Positions 1 to 12,240 of a DNA stretch of 64,000 nt are shown here, in pieces. A model generated the notes under the pieces. The model was not told where the DNA came from and searched no databases. It worked only from the letters and a program-made list of their open reading frames with translations. Both the position numbers and the translations under genes were made by a program. Every line of letters starts with the position of its first letter. Within the stretch, counting starts at the first letter, position 1. The DNA is from Pyrenochaeta sp. MPI-SDFR-AT-0127 (Eukaryota; Ascomycota; Dothideomycetes; Pleosporales; Cucurbitariaceae), in assembly GCA_020747015.1 (NCBI GenBank), contig JAGTJM010000057.1:62001-126000 (forward strand). Reading direction: 5' to 3'.

Positions 1-2
1 CC

Positions 3-1033
3 GGGGTTGCAAAGCTTTTCACGGCTCTTGCTCGCTACGATAAGCCGGTTGCTCTTCGACACATCTACCTCAATGCTGTCGGGATCGGAGCCAAAGGCGC
101 TGCGGCAATTGCGAAATATCTGGCATCGCCACATTGCACTCTTGATGCGCTGTATGCTACAAACAACCCCTTGGGCAACGATGGCGTCACAGCCCTCGCG
201 GTCGGTGTGAAGGACAATAAATCACTGTCTCGCTTGACTCTTGCCTCTGTTGGTGTAAGCGATGATGGTGTTATTGCTCTCTGCGAGGCGCTTGAGCGCC
301 ACCCGAACCTGACCACGCTCGATATCGGGCAGAGCTATGCGACTGAGGACCTTGGTTCGCGGTAAGTTAATCCCCAGCTTGACGTCTCCTGGACGCCATT
401 GATGCACAATTCAGCATCCTCTCATAATCTACAGAACTTCTGAAAGACATCTTAATGAAGTGCAAATTACTAACAAGAGCTAGGTATAACTGGATCACCG
501 ATCGCTCCGCCTTTGCCCTCCACAACTTTGTCGCATGCTCTCCCCAATTAGCCTACCTCAACATAGCACAAAGCGCAATGACTCACCTCGGACTATCCAC
601 AACCCTCGATGCTGTGAAGTCGTCCGCGACACTTCTCTTCTACCGCGCATCTACGATCTGGCCACAGTCGCGACAGGCAGCTGCCGTTCATGCAGGTCAG
701 ACGCACATTAAGCTCGCCGAGGCCGCACACGCAACTCTCCTCAGGAATATCAAAGCAGTGCATGGGGCAGATACAACGTATGACGGCTTCATGAATGAGC
801 ACAAACGCTGGTTGGTAAATGACAAGATGGATGTTCGGAAAATTGATTCAGTGTATCGAAATCGCGATGCTGGGCTGGCACGCAGGGGGCTCAAGAAATT
901 GGATAAGTGGTGGGATGAGGAAGATCAAACCTTGAAGGAGGTTATGGGCGCTGTGGGACCAGTTTGCATGCGGCGGAAGCAGAAGTTAGCTGTTGAGGGT
1001 GCCGTTGGGCCAACGTGCACTCTGAAGAAGTAA
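3..1033 (+). CDS. Leucine-rich-repeat protein (ribonuclease-inhibitor type), 5' end outside window
   Basis: The open frame is already running at base 3, so the start lies left of the window. Exon 1 (3-361) shows repeated LRR units with the ribonuclease-inhibitor rhythm: L..L.L..NxLG.DG..AL, then a second L.RL.LASVGVSDDGV.AL unit and a third ending in LDIGQS. A 122-nt intron (362-483; donor GTAAGT, acceptor CTAG) joins codon-perfectly to exon 2 (484-1033), which carries one more weak LRR (LAYLNIAQSAMT) and a basic, Lys/Trp-rich tail without recognised domain. LRRs of this type are protein-interaction scaffolds; the partner is unknown. I infer an intracellular adaptor. The fold call is secure; the function is not. 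Confidence 0.8.
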
Positions 1034-1360
1034 CAATAATAAGTATAGCTCAAGGATCGTTAGATTGCGAGTACGCTATCGAAGAGAACGAAGCTATGTT
1101 AGTGACTAGCTAGTCAAGATCGCTATTAGGTAGAACATTGAGTGTCGCTATCATCCGTGGCTAATGGTGCCTTTCCACACCGTACTACAGCAAAATAAAA
1201 TGCTAAACAAAAGACCTGAGGAAAATATGCAACACGAATACTGGATATCTCCGCAGCGCTATCTATTGAAAGTCAGTCCAGCTGACACCAGCCTCAAAAT
1301 GCGATTTATGAATCTTACCCTGAAATTGTACAAAGGCCACCGCTCATTGATACCATACGT
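1034..1360. other. Intergenic, nothing recognised
   Basis: Tail-to-tail spacer between the LRR gene (+) and the hypothetical gene (-). It would hold both 3' ends. No RNA gene or repeat is visible. Confidence 0.5.
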
Positions 1361-2425
1361 TCAAATGACATCCCAAAAGCCCCTACGAAGTGGATTTCTT
1401 CCTTCATACTGATCACCACGCTGCCCGCTGGTCCCCGAAGCGGTAGATCTCTCAGAATGTTCATCAGTTGGTTCGTCTCCATCATTGATGCTCAACTGAG
1501 ATTGCACATATCCTGGGAAGGTATTCAGAAACTCGTGTATATTTCCAGCATGCTCGTAGTCGCTACGCAGACACTGGACTGTATAATGTACGCCGGCGAG
1601 GAAATGATGTTCCGGCCCTGCATTGGCCTCAATATTGGGCAGCGGAGTGAGGCGCGGGTTGTTACTTGGGTGGACGTCTTGGATGAATGACGAGGGGCGT
1701 GTACTAATGTGAACGGGCTGGTTGCTCCATAGCATCTTCGAAAATTTTAGGAGGGGCCCTTGGTAATTTTTGGGGGCTTGTTGATTACCGTCAATGGTGG
1801 TGTGGGTGCATTCGAAAGAAGTGTTGCTCGTGGGGGTGCTATTGACAGGCGTAGAGCTGGTGGGCATTGCAGGAGCCATTGCAGCACTGTTGGCGCCAAT
1901 GGGATGGGAGACATTGCGAGGAGTTGAATAATAAATATCAAGCAGCGTTTCGGCAGCCTCCCGCTGCTCAATGTAGTCTTTGATTGCCGCGAATTCGGCA
2001 TCTGAGTGATGGCGATCAACCTTCCCGCGAGCGCTGTGCTTGGAGACTGGTTTTTTGACCCGAGTACCTGTGGCATTGGGGTTATATATCCGCCTTTTAG
2101 TGACAGCAGATGTATTCTTGATTTCTACGGGGTTTGTAGCCGTCGCGGGTTCAGTAACGGTGGTGGTATTTGCGATTGCCAACTCGCGATCAAACTGCTC
2201 GTTGATATCATCCATCTTGCTAATGACCCAATGCTTCAGCTGACCAGGTGATAGTACGCTATCGTCACCTTCAAGACCAGCTTGAGCGGCGATAGAACCT
2301 GCCTTGATTGCGCGTTGCACGTCCTTGACACGTTGGGCATTTTCAGCGCCCGGATATTGGCCGGGCACAGCGTCAAAAAGAGTCTCGAGACGCAGGAGGA
2401 GGCGATCGTAGCTGAGAGGTGCCAT
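1361..2425 (-). CDS. Hypothetical protein, 354 aa, disordered middle
   Basis: Single intronless frame of 354 codons from ATG at 2425 to TGA at 1361-1363. The N-terminal ~90 residues (MAPLSYDRLLLRLETLFDAV...) look helical and ordered. This is followed by a Thr/Ala/Pro-rich stretch with a basic patch (TKRRIYNPNATGTRVKKP), a short helical segment around residues 145-170, and an acidic Ser/Glu-rich C-terminus ending RRGFWDVI. No catalytic motif, signal peptide or membrane segment is visible. The basic patch could be a nuclear-localisation signal, but that is inference. I do not recognise the family; length and normal codon use support a real gene. Confidence 0.6.
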   Translation of the reverse strand: MAPLSYDRLLLRLETLFDAVPGQYPGAENAQRVKDVQRAIKAGSIAAQAGLEGDDSVLSPGQLKHWVISKMDDINEQFDRELAIANTTTVTEPATATNPVEIKNTSAVTKRRIYNPNATGTRVKKPVSKHSARGKVDRHHSDAEFAAIKDYIEQREAAETLLDIYYSTPRNVSHPIGANSAAMAPAMPTSSTPVNSTPTSNTSFECTHTTIDGNQQAPKNYQGPLLKFSKMLWSNQPVHISTRPSSFIQDVHPSNNPRLTPLPNIEANAGPEHHFLAGVHYTVQCLRSDYEHAGNIHEFLNTFPGYVQSQLSINDGDEPTDEHSERSTASGTSGQRGDQYEGRNPLRRGFWDVI

Positions 2426-3174
2426 TCTAAAACGATCGATGGGGTGGATGGTTCGGTAGATTGTGGCAGTTGGGGAAAGGTGATGAGCCGTATGCAGAGG
2501 AAGATATGAGCGAGAGAACTAACGAAGAGTTTAAATACCTTAAGTGAGCCATTTAAGCGAACACAATAATAACGGGTGAAACTGGACTGTTGGTGTGCTA
2601 TTAACACAGCGTGAACAAGGGTTTCACCTTCACCTCATTGTGTCGAACAATACACGGAAGTGATATACCATGAAGGTCTTCGAAGCCCTATCTAGCGGCC
2701 AAAAACATGATCATAGTGTATCGCAGTAGGACAGGCCAATACGTAGCGGAAGCGTTTTGCTATGTGGTGTTGTGCGAAGTCTTTCAAAGGAACAATGATC
2801 TCCAACTACTCCATACCAAATTCAACCCACCAATGACTTGCAAAGAAAAATTAAGCTCAGAACAGTACACAGCGTTCAGCGTGTATGAATATGGAATTGG
2901 GTGGCAATCGAACTCTAGGCAGGCTATCATGGGGTTCCTTAGGCGCCACTTTGTGTTAAGTGATCTTTCAATTGGACAATCAGAGACAAATTGAATTAGC
3001 GCAAGTCATCTCGAGGCAATGCGTTGACAAAAGTATCAAGGTTCACTACTATTTGGTTTCACATATATCAAGAATCTGACGATAATGACATTCAGATTTG
3101 TGACAACAATTGGTAACATGGCTAAGCATTTCATGCTGAAATCAGCAATCCAGTTGCGTCATGTTTTCCCAAGC
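2426..3174. other. Intergenic, nothing recognised
   Basis: About 750 nt between two minus-strand genes, covering the 5' region of the hypothetical gene and the 3' end of the permease. The short frames here have no family resemblance. Confidence 0.4.
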
Positions 3175-4912
3175 CTATGCCCAAAGACAATTCAGCTTCT
3201 TCCACCAAGCATTGCTATGTGCGCTCTTTGCCTTCTTCATCGCATCCATCCTCGTCCAAGTCTCTGCATCAGCCTCGACTTCTCGCAAGCCTGTTGTCAG
3301 ATCCACGTCATGTGGCTTAATCAACCACGAATCTCTCCTACCAGCAATGAGCTTGTGACCCAACCACAGAGACAAGAAGATAGGAATGCCCAGGTACGTC
3401 GTCAAGAACCCAGTGGCTGTAAATCGGCCAGGGTAGAAAAGAGTAAAACCATTGCACAGCAACAGGAAAGTAAAGGCGACTACGCAGATCCATGCGCCAT
3501 ATGGTTGTACCTTGGACTGGTATGGTACCTGGATTCCTTGGGCATTACAAGCCTTGCGGAAACGGAGGAAGATGATAGCGCAGACGATCCAAGAAGTATA
3601 ACCCGCTGTGTTTGTAAGACTGATGAACCAGTTGAAAACGGTGCCTGAGGAGGAAACGACATTCAAATAAGCTAGCAGTGAGAACAAACTTGTCGCGCCG
3701 ACAGCGTAGATGGGTAATCCGTAGCGATTGCATCGCGTGAAGATTTTGGGTGCGTTGCCTGCGAGTGCGATGGAGTAGAGGGACCGGCTGGACATGTACA
3801 GGAAGGAATTTCCGGATGACCACGCACTAGTCAGAATACCAGCGTTGACCACCGAAGGAAGTGCTGAAATGCCTGCATTGCGGATCCCAATGACCCATGG
3901 TGACGCATTCGCATTTCCAGTCCCAGATGTGAGGTCTTCAGCGTCAGATCGGCAGATAACTCCGATGGCCAGAGCACCAAATACGTAGAAGAACGCAAGG
4001 CGATAGAAGAAACGGCGACTTGCAATAGGAAGATTCTTGCGAGGATGGTACATCTCGCCACTCGTAACGATGATGAGTTCAGGGCCAAAATAAAAGGAGA
4101 AGCCAGAGAAGACCCACACGTAGAGAAATGCGGTAAATCGTCCTCCAGCGCCGCCAACTACATGCTCCTTGACAGCTCCAGGATCTCTCCAGTAGCGGAA
4201 TCCAATGCGATCATGATTTGGTCCTCCTCCAAGCATCAAGATGACTGCTAGGAGCAGCAGGCCCATAAGCATGATCACTTTGATACCGGCAAACCAAAAT
4301 TCAGACTCGGCGAAGACACCAACCGGGCAGAAGTTGAGCACGATAATCACTACGAGTAAGATTGTTATCCTGTTATCATGTTAGCGTCGTTCTTTTTGCA
4401 TGCGATTTGTTGTCCTACAATGCGGCAATGGGAATATTATTTGGCCAGTAATTAATCACAATGGCCGCAGCGGTGACCTCGTAGGCAACTAATATTCCAA
4501 AAGAATACACATAGAGCCAGCCAAGAGCAAAACCGAGAGAAGGCGATGCGAAACGATTGCAGTAGTAGGCCATGGAGCTTCCCGAGACTGGGAGGTGGGT
4601 GCAGACTTCGATGACGGCGGTGACAATGCCGTAGACCAGACATGAAGTCAGAGTGTAAGCAAGAAAAAGAAAGGCAGGGCCACCGATAGCGAGCGCCTGA
4701 CCTGATCCAACGAAGAGACCTGTTCCAATTGTGCCACCGATGGCAATCATTTGAGCATGTCGGGATTTGATGCTTCGCCTCGTGTCAGCCTGCTCGAGGA
4801 TCTGATTGCTGCCCAGCGTGTGACTTTCAAGCATGGAGAGATCATGTCCATGGGCTTGGTTGTTGTCCTTTTCTCCTTGAAAAGGAGATAACCCATTGTT
4901 TTCTGTGATCAT
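3175..4912 (-). CDS. Amino-acid permease (APC/AAT family)
   Basis: Two exons, 4912-4419 and 4369-3175, separated by a 49-nt intron (4370-4418; donor GTAGGA, acceptor AACAG), give 562 aa, the usual size for fungal amino-acid permeases. The hydrophilic N-terminus leads into the family signature RRSIKSRHAQMIAIGGTIGT (TM1), followed by the GTGLFVGSG loop. About 12 hydrophobic segments follow. The E..F..AGIKV segment, SRxLYSLA-like motif (SSRSLYSIALAGNAPKIF) and C-terminal LTTGL are all characteristic. It imports amino acids across the plasma membrane in symport with protons; substrate specificity cannot be read from the sequence. The frame is intact with no internal stops. The intron call rests on codon-phase continuity (NNIPIAAL joins ITILLVVIIVLNF). 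Confidence 0.9.
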
Positions 4913-7911
4913 GGTTGAGGAAGTTCAAAATTGCGCCGGTGGGGTGCACGAAGCGATGGAGAACAGAGAGGGAATGTTCGACAAGACAGTACTGTAGCCA
5001 AGGTACGTAGCCAAGCTCCATTGCAATCAGCACCGGGGTATGCCCTCGTTTTGTATGAAGCCGGAGCCATGGCAACTGGGCTTATGTCAGGTTGTCCAAG
5101 GGCGATGATAAGCGACAATCCTGCGTTTTCTCGTATCTGCCACACTCGAGATCAGGTGGCTCTATCTGTCACCTACCCTGAGGCGCAGATTAGATAGCTT
5201 GTCCATGCGGGGTATCAAATCTGGGGTAGTAGGGCTGATAGTCAGGAAGTTTGGCCAGGTCATGTGGAAGGTATTCGAGCTCCGACATGACTCTTGGTTG
5301 GCTGTTCTCATCCGAAGCGGCAACCGGGCTGTGAGTCCGACCTCCGACCTTTACAGCTAGTACGCATTCTGGAGGATCTTGGGTACGGCACAGACCTTAG
5401 GTGTTCGATGCCAATTCATCCTCATTGATCCAAAGAGGAAGGTGTTGGAGAAGTGAGGGGAGCAGATTGTGTTGAAATGGAAAGGGAAGGTGACACCGGC
5501 GGGCCGAGGTCTTCCCGAGCCCGCGATAACCTTCCTCCTGCTCCTGTGGGCATCGTCAACTCAAGAGGGCGCAACGTAGAATCATTTCTAGCCCTTTGAA
5601 TTCAAGACTCTCCAACACGAAGCTCTTCCGATGATTCTTCGCAATCTACCGTGGTTTCCAGTTCTGGTGCGGCCCCAATTCGCGGCCCTTCGTTCACCAT
5701 CATGTCTTTGTCTCGCCAAGACATAGATACGACATGTCATAAACCGCTTCTTGGGTAGGCAACAATATTATATCTTGTAAAGTGATTCTTTGGAAAATAT
5801 TCCTCCCTGATTCCTGTAGAAGGAACGAAAGAGGAGGATCGGTAGCAGTAAGCCTACTCAAGTGTATTCGACGCCAAGTTGTACACATCCTCCTCTACTA
5901 TGCTAAATCACGCATGCGCCGGACGTGTACTAAAATAAGGATTTTCTCTCTTCAAATCTGACAACTTATTGCTCTTACGACAATAGTTGCTCATGACTTC
6001 TTGCTTTCAGCAGATAACCAAGCAACCCCTCGCAATGCTCCCATGAGCATCCCTCTACGCCCAACGATCACCTCGTCGAACAATACTCTTTCCCCATTTG
6101 AAGTACTACCGGAAGGAATTGGCTCTGATTTTCGCCTCTATCATTTTTTCCTTTTACATTTAAACTCGACTACACCAAGGATGCTCTGCTCAAAAGAAAG
6201 TGCCTGCTTCAAACTCCCCAACGAAGGATCGCCAATTCCATTCAAGATATGCTTGGGCAATCTTGAAGACACCGATGGCGCCAAGGGCGTGAGGAGAATT
6301 TCTGGCATAGCAGAAAGTTCCGAATGCCTTCCAGGAAAATGGTTCGTAATGATGTGCGTATTGATGGTGAAAGTGTTTGTGTAGAACTAGCCAGGGCTGT
6401 TATTGTCAATAGCTTGGTATAAAAGAGTCAACGAGAAGACTTAAGTATACGGAGCCTAAAAGTCAGCATGGGAACTCTCGCAATTTGGACTTACGCTGCA
6501 CTCGCCTTCACTAGCAGACTTCAAAAGCTGCGTCAACTGGAACGATCTCTCCTTTTATACCACTGACAACGCAGCTAGTTGAGCGTCAATCAATGAAACC
6601 TTTAATGCTTTTCACTATAGCCTGTATCAGAGAGTTAGTAAGCGACCAAAATTTACGTACGTCCCTGATTACCCATACGTAGCAATGCAGGCTATGATAC
6701 TGTAAATTTTTCACGTCCTTATGGGAGGAAGTCCCCCAGAATGTCGACACAGAGGAGCGGGAAAGGATTGGGGGGATTGAAGATTTTAGTATCGGACTCG
6801 TGCTGAATAATTACTGGAATCGTTGCGGCGGACAGGAAACCCTTGAACCCTCTGATGATCCTGTCAAGTAATGAGAGATTTCACATAGCGGATTACTTGT
6901 TCGTGTAGTTTAGTAGATACTTATAGTCTCTGTTGATGATATTTGACCTTGTGTCCACTCGCATTTAATATTGCACAGTCTCGGAACCTGAATATTACTA
7001 TTCAGCAGCTAGTATTGCAGCTGTTTTGAATGCTAAAGAGACATTCGACTTCGGACTCGATGGGAAAGACCATCTCTACGCATGTTTATCCGTTTTGAGG
7101 CAACTGAGGCTTCAAATCGCAACTAAATTCAAGCGACGTCAGAAGTTTGCCTAGAGCCCTGAGCTCTCGAAATTCGAGACGCGCGTTATCTATACTAGTC
7201 CCAAAGCCCCCTATTTAACGGCTGCGCTCGACGCTTTCTTACTATTGTGTTCTTTAGCCTCCTTGTGTGTACGGCAAGAATGGTGTAGCGTAACGAGTTT
7301 CGATTATAACCTCCGCATGACAGCGTCAGTATTGATGGAAAGAGTGCGACATGAGGGATTTCAATCCGCCTTCGTTACTGCAAGTGTCGCATGACCGATC
7401 GCTTCAGCGTCGGCCTGAGCGAACGCCACAATATTTTCCACCTGAGCCTCTCAGCCTTGGACGCTCTGCAGACTACACTAATCCTAATTGAACCGATTTT
7501 ATTTTTAAATAAGACAAATGTGAAGATGCGCGACTATTGAAGTGGAACATGCGCTGCAACGCAAGACTCACGCCCGAACTCTCTTCCCCAATCACAGCCG
7601 TACCACGCAGTGACTGTACATGAGGCCATACCCACTACGGGAGGTATACACGTTGGTAGCTAGAATAAGCGACTGGGCGCAGATGGGCCAATCAATGCAT
7701 TGCTAGCTGAGCCTCCACAAGGTCTAAACAGGTAGCGCCACTGATGCTATCAGTCCACCTCGCTTGCTGTGAGGAATCAATCGTGATGGTGTAGCAGCTT
7801 GAAATATCACTTCAAGTAATTTAATGCTACATAAAATACTTTTTAAAAGATAAGATGAAGCGGATGTCCGTGAGTCCTTCAGTGTCAATACTACTGACAA
7901 CTTGAGCTTCA
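4913..7911. other. 3-kb intergenic region without a supported gene
   Basis: Normal base composition, with only short frames (for example 6001-6384 +, 127 codons) that lack introns, family motifs or codon bias I can trust. It contains the head-to-head promoters of the two permease genes. It could hold a decayed gene or a non-coding transcript, but nothing in it can be named. Confidence 0.4.
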
Positions 7912-9937
7912 ATGAACGAAATCGAGAAATCCGAAGTCTTCGCTAGTGTAGACGCGGTTGAAAAGAAGCGATAAACGACCATGACGATGCGTTGTTGCTT
8001 TCCATTGGAAAGACCGCTGAATTGAAGCGAGTGTATAGCTTCTGGACATGTACGAATCCACAATCGAGTCTAGCTTCTATATAACGCTAACGATGATTCC
8101 AGTATGCGCCTATCAAGTTCAAATTTGCGCAACTTGGACATGTATAGTTGTTCTATATGGAACTATTTTCGATCTTGGTGGTCCGGCTGCATTAATTTAT
8201 GGGTCGTACGTTGAGCGCCTATCAACCACAACGGCATTTGCCGCGACTAACAAAAATTCCAGAATCATCGTGGCCATTGGTCAAACCCTTCTCATGATGT
8301 CTCTAGCGGAGTATTGCAGCCTGTGGCCAACGGCCGGCGGTCAGCAATTCTACATACAAGTCTTGGCATCTGAGAAATGGCGACCCATCTTGTCGTACTT
8401 CGTTGGGTGGAGCTTGATCATTGCACAGATAGCCACAGCGGCTTCCTGCTCGTTGAACAATGCAAACATCTTCTTGATCTTTGCTGCAATCGTACACCCG
8501 GAGTTCGAGTGGAAGGTAAGCAGATAGATTCCCCATTGTTCTCAATCCTGAAGAAGTGGTATTGACGGTGATATGCAGCCATACATGACATTCCTCGTAT
8601 ATATACCCATGATTATCATTCCGCTTCTGGTGAATCTACGACCCAAGCTATTACCCACTCTTGGAACGTTTGGCGCACTCCTCACGATTGGTGGCTTCAT
8701 TGCCTGGGCAGTAACCTTCCTGGTTATGGCACCAAAATCGGATGCCAAATTTGTTTTTACGACATTTCTGAACAACTCGAGTTACAAAAGCACGGGCTGG
8801 GTATTCATCATGAGCTTCTACAATCCCATGTATGGACTCTATGGGACTGACGCGATGATGCATCTAGTTGAAGAGATGAAGGATGCTGCACGGGATGCCC
8901 CAGTGAGTTCCAGTCGCCTATTGCACACTGGACTTTCTGATACAGATTTTAGCGCGTCATGATGTGGTCCATGATATATGCCGGCTTAAGTACCATCGCC
9001 GCCGATTTGATCTTGCTGTTCTGCTGTGGAAACTACACACTGTACCAAGAAGCACTGTAAGTCGCTCACAGCAATTTACTACAAGCAACTTTAACGTGGC
9101 AATATTTAGGTCTCCTTATGTTGCTTGGTTTATGGATATCACCGGTAGTGTTTACGGTGGCGGTCTCTGGATTTCCGTCATGTTTGGGATATACAATATC
9201 ATAATCTCTACAGGCCTACTTGCTGCCTGCTCGCGCCTCGCGTGGCGAATGGCACAAGATTACGCTTTTCCGTGGTCTGAATGGCTCGCTACACTCCATC
9301 CCGAGCTTCATATTCCGCTTCACACTATGTATGTAGTGTTCACCATTGAGGTGGTCTTAGGGTTGATTGCAATTGGGAGCGATCTCGCCTTTTTTGCACT
9401 CGTTAGTGGGGCAGGCGTAAGCTTCCAGCTTGCATATGTTATACCAGTTATTGCTGTAAGGCTTTCCCTTCTCCCGTTTATTCTGAAAGTGGAGACTCAC
9501 TGTGTATGTACAGACATTGTGCCGTGGACGCTCCATTTTGCCACCCCGCCCAAATTTTGATTTGGGTCACTGGGGCTACTTTGTAAACTACCTCTCCGTA
9601 GCCTGGGCACTTATTGTCTCTGTCGTCTATATGTAAGCTTTCCAGTTTCTATTATTACTTGGTCTTGCGTTGTGTCGATCAGAATGAGGTTAGAATGGCT
9701 GTGTCATAAGTGCTGATAACTTGACTCAGCATGCCACTTTATCTTCCCGTCGACAACGGCGACAACATCGGAAATATGAACTGGGCTTGTCTTATCCTCG
9801 GTGTTGAGATCCTGTTTGCAGGCACCTACTGGATTTTCAAGGCGCGACATCGATATCTCAAGGAAGGATTCACAAAGACCACGCTTCTGCCAGCTTTGAA
9901 AAATAAAAAGCACGAATTGAGAAAAGGAGGGGAATAA
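7912..9937 (+). CDS. Choline/GABA-type permease (APC superfamily), apparent N-terminal frameshift
   Basis: Eight coding segments join through seven well-formed introns: 8050-8102, 8216-8262, 8516-8578, 8903-8952, 9057-9109, 9456-9513 and 9633-9729. The product matches the fungal choline-permease (Hnm1-like) family: N-terminal LxxxGKTAELKRVYSFW, then GGPAALIYGS, the MSLAEYCSLWPTAGGQ loop, about 12 membrane segments, YGTDAMMHLVEEMKDA, SRLAWRMAQD and LPPRPxF near the C-terminus. It is a plasma-membrane transporter of choline or related amines. Oddity: the only plausible start (ATG 7912) is in another frame from the conserved N-terminus and meets TAA at 7972-7974; no intron of normal size bridges them. 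Either a 1-nt indel inactivated the gene, or the start uses an exon I cannot see. All downstream exons are clean, so loss, if real, is recent. Confidence 0.75.
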
Positions 9938-10657
9938 AATAATACAACAGAAAAGGGAAAAATCGTTTCATGACATAGGTAGTGACCGAAGGCGAAGCCA
10001 AAATACTTGCTTGATGTACTATTTTCAATCCGAGAGAATTGTAGGGCGGTAATCGGGAAACGCAGCTAGATACCAATTTCGATATGTTAAAGCGAAGAGA
10101 ATCACAAGGAGGACTCAATTTTTTAAGCTTTAAAAGCATAATTTGGGGGCAAGCTCAAAAACTTAACTAAGAAGCCACCCTTGACGCGACAGCATTATTC
10201 ATCATCGGGAGCTACAATAGAAAAGTGGAATCGACCTTACATCCTTCTCCAGGGATAGCCTAAGACCAATTACGACCCCAACGCCAGCTTCATTGCCAGT
10301 GTAAGTTCACATATTGTTGATGTTCCTTCAATTCCCGCCGAAGCTTCTCAGCGTCGTTTGCGACGCTATCACTGACTGCAAGATCCGTGGTGCTCACTTG
10401 CAGGCATGTTACTCCCGCCCCCCCTCTCTTCCCCTCCAAATCCCCCCACGAGGGCTCTTTGAGTTTCAGTGTGTTTCTATGATTTGCAAGGAAAAGCATC
10501 GATATTGGCGCTTCATTCATGTTTCGCCTTGGACAACGTGGCGGCTTGCTCGGCCACTCGGCCAGGTCCTCCAACTTTCTCTGATCAGCCTTCACACTTG
10601 TTCCTCAATATGCATCCCCGTGTACCGTATCTTCTCATCATTTTGCTCCATGCTTGC
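9938..10657. other. Convergent intergenic spacer
   Basis: 3' ends of the choline-permease-like gene (+) and the 513-aa gene (-) face each other here. There is a C/T-rich stretch near 10417-10450. No further gene is supported. Confidence 0.4.
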
Positions 10658-12199
10658 TCAGTCGTAGAGCAGTCTCTTGCCGTTGTACACCTGCTCGACC
10701 TTGACTCCTACCGCGCCATGACCAGCGTCTGCCTCGAGCATACTTTGGACTATTGCGAGCGCTTTCTTAGTATCATCACTCAGGCCCCATTGTGGTACAT
10801 TTTCTCGAACGACTCTCATACCATCGAAGGTTAAATTCGACATATGTATGAGATCGTGCTTGCAGAGTCGATCCATCAAACCCGCTAGTGCTAGAGCGTC
10901 GCCTTGCATGGTCGTGCGGCCATTGGGCCGCTGCGAAATGCGAATGTAGCCAAGCTCTCCAGGCGCGATTCCTGAGAACTCCTGCAAATCAGCCTTACCT
11001 TCCCTCAGGCTATCAAATTTTTGGGTTTCCGCGACCTCTGGGTCGTGGATGTACAAGGCCCCGCCATTGTCTTCCTCCTGGGATAGCCACTTTATCTCAT
11101 CTAAGATATGGGTGAAGCCGCGCGATCCGATGAGCACATCTGCCGTAGGTCGCGGGCTTGACGATGGATCGCTCGAAAACACGATATAGGAGGTGTCGAC
11201 AGGCGATGGCGTTCCACTGGTGCTGCGTGTTCTCCATGGGGAGCGAAAGATTTCGCGTATAATGCCATATTTGAACTGGTCGAAGGCCTCGTTCTTCATA
11301 GCTGTATTCGTTTGTGCTGGTGTAGCTAGACGCCTTTTTTTTCTTGCCGGACCACACTTGTATGCTGGTGGCTCCACGTGCCGATCATGGGACTGATTAT
11401 CGACCTCCCAAATTTGTTTGTAGTCATCCAAAGACTCATGCTTGCGCTTCTGTAGCGCTAGAGCTGATAGTCCTAAGCGACAGTGCTTCGAAATCCCCAG
11501 AATAGGACGGTTTCGTGGCACGATTGACCCTCTAGGTTCACGATCTGACTCTTGTGAATCAACACATCTGGCCAGTTCCGAGGGCGGAGACCTGCGTACT
11601 GCAGTCTGCTGCTTGCGCAATTTGACACGGTCAATGACTGCTTGTACTATTTGATTCGAAGTTGCTGCCTTGGTTTTCAAGGAATCAATGTCAAAGCCAT
11701 CGTCTTTTAGCAGCTTCAATCGCTCCAAATTGTTGGCTTTATTTTTCCAAGTCGTGTGGCTCCACTCAAGATCCAGACTCAAATTGTGCTTTTTGATCCC
11801 TTTTAACGCTTCTGTCTCCCAGTCTACGACCCGTGTCACCTTTGGAGAGGTTGGCTGCAATGATTGAGACGTTGCAGGGAAATAGGATGGGATGAATGAT
11901 GCTTTCGATACCGAATCAAATGGTCGACTCCGCTTCATACGCATCGTTTTCAGTAACTGCAGGTCTGGACGTTGCTGACATGGAATTACGTTTGCAAGGC
12001 GCAGAGCTTGCTTCAGCTCTTCTGGGGTGAGTTCTCTCCGTAAATAAGCAATTTCCTTGGATATAGGTTTCTTGATACTTCCAGACTCCACAGCCATGTG
12101 AAGCTTTCCTGCTAGTTTGCGCGACTTTGGTATGAGAATTATACGCTCTTTCATGTCGACAATCATTTCTGCTGATCGCTGCCACAAGCAAGACCTCAA
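10658..12199 (-). CDS. Hypothetical protein, 513 aa, basic and largely disordered
   Basis: One uninterrupted frame of 513 codons (ATG 12199). The N-terminal half is rich in Lys/Arg with a helical segment KHNLSLDLEWSHTTWKNKAN and a long LERLKLLKDDGFDIDSLK helix. The middle is Ser/Arg-rich with basic clusters such as ARKKRRL (possible nuclear signal). The C-terminal ~130 residues look more ordered (SSDPSSSPRPTADVLIGSRG onwards to LDRLCKHDLIHMSNLTFDGM). No enzyme motif, signal peptide or membrane span is seen. I do not recognise the family. Length and lack of stops support a real gene, probably nuclear by inference from the basic patches. Confidence 0.6.
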   Translation of the reverse strand: MRSCLWQRSAEMIVDMKERIILIPKSRKLAGKLHMAVESGSIKKPISKEIAYLRRELTPEELKQALRLANVIPCQQRPDLQLLKTMRMKRSRPFDSVSKASFIPSYFPATSQSLQPTSPKVTRVVDWETEALKGIKKHNLSLDLEWSHTTWKNKANNLERLKLLKDDGFDIDSLKTKAATSNQIVQAVIDRVKLRKQQTAVRRSPPSELARCVDSQESDREPRGSIVPRNRPILGISKHCRLGLSALALQKRKHESLDDYKQIWEVDNQSHDRHVEPPAYKCGPARKKRRLATPAQTNTAMKNEAFDQFKYGIIREIFRSPWRTRSTSGTPSPVDTSYIVFSSDPSSSPRPTADVLIGSRGFTHILDEIKWLSQEEDNGGALYIHDPEVAETQKFDSLREGKADLQEFSGIAPGELGYIRISQRPNGRTTMQGDALALAGLMDRLCKHDLIHMSNLTFDGMRVVRENVPQWGLSDDTKKALAIVQSMLEADAGHGAVGVKVEQVYNGKRLLYD

Positions 12200-12240
12200 T
12201 TGATGAGTGGAGTGAACAGTGTCTTAGATTTTGATAGAAG

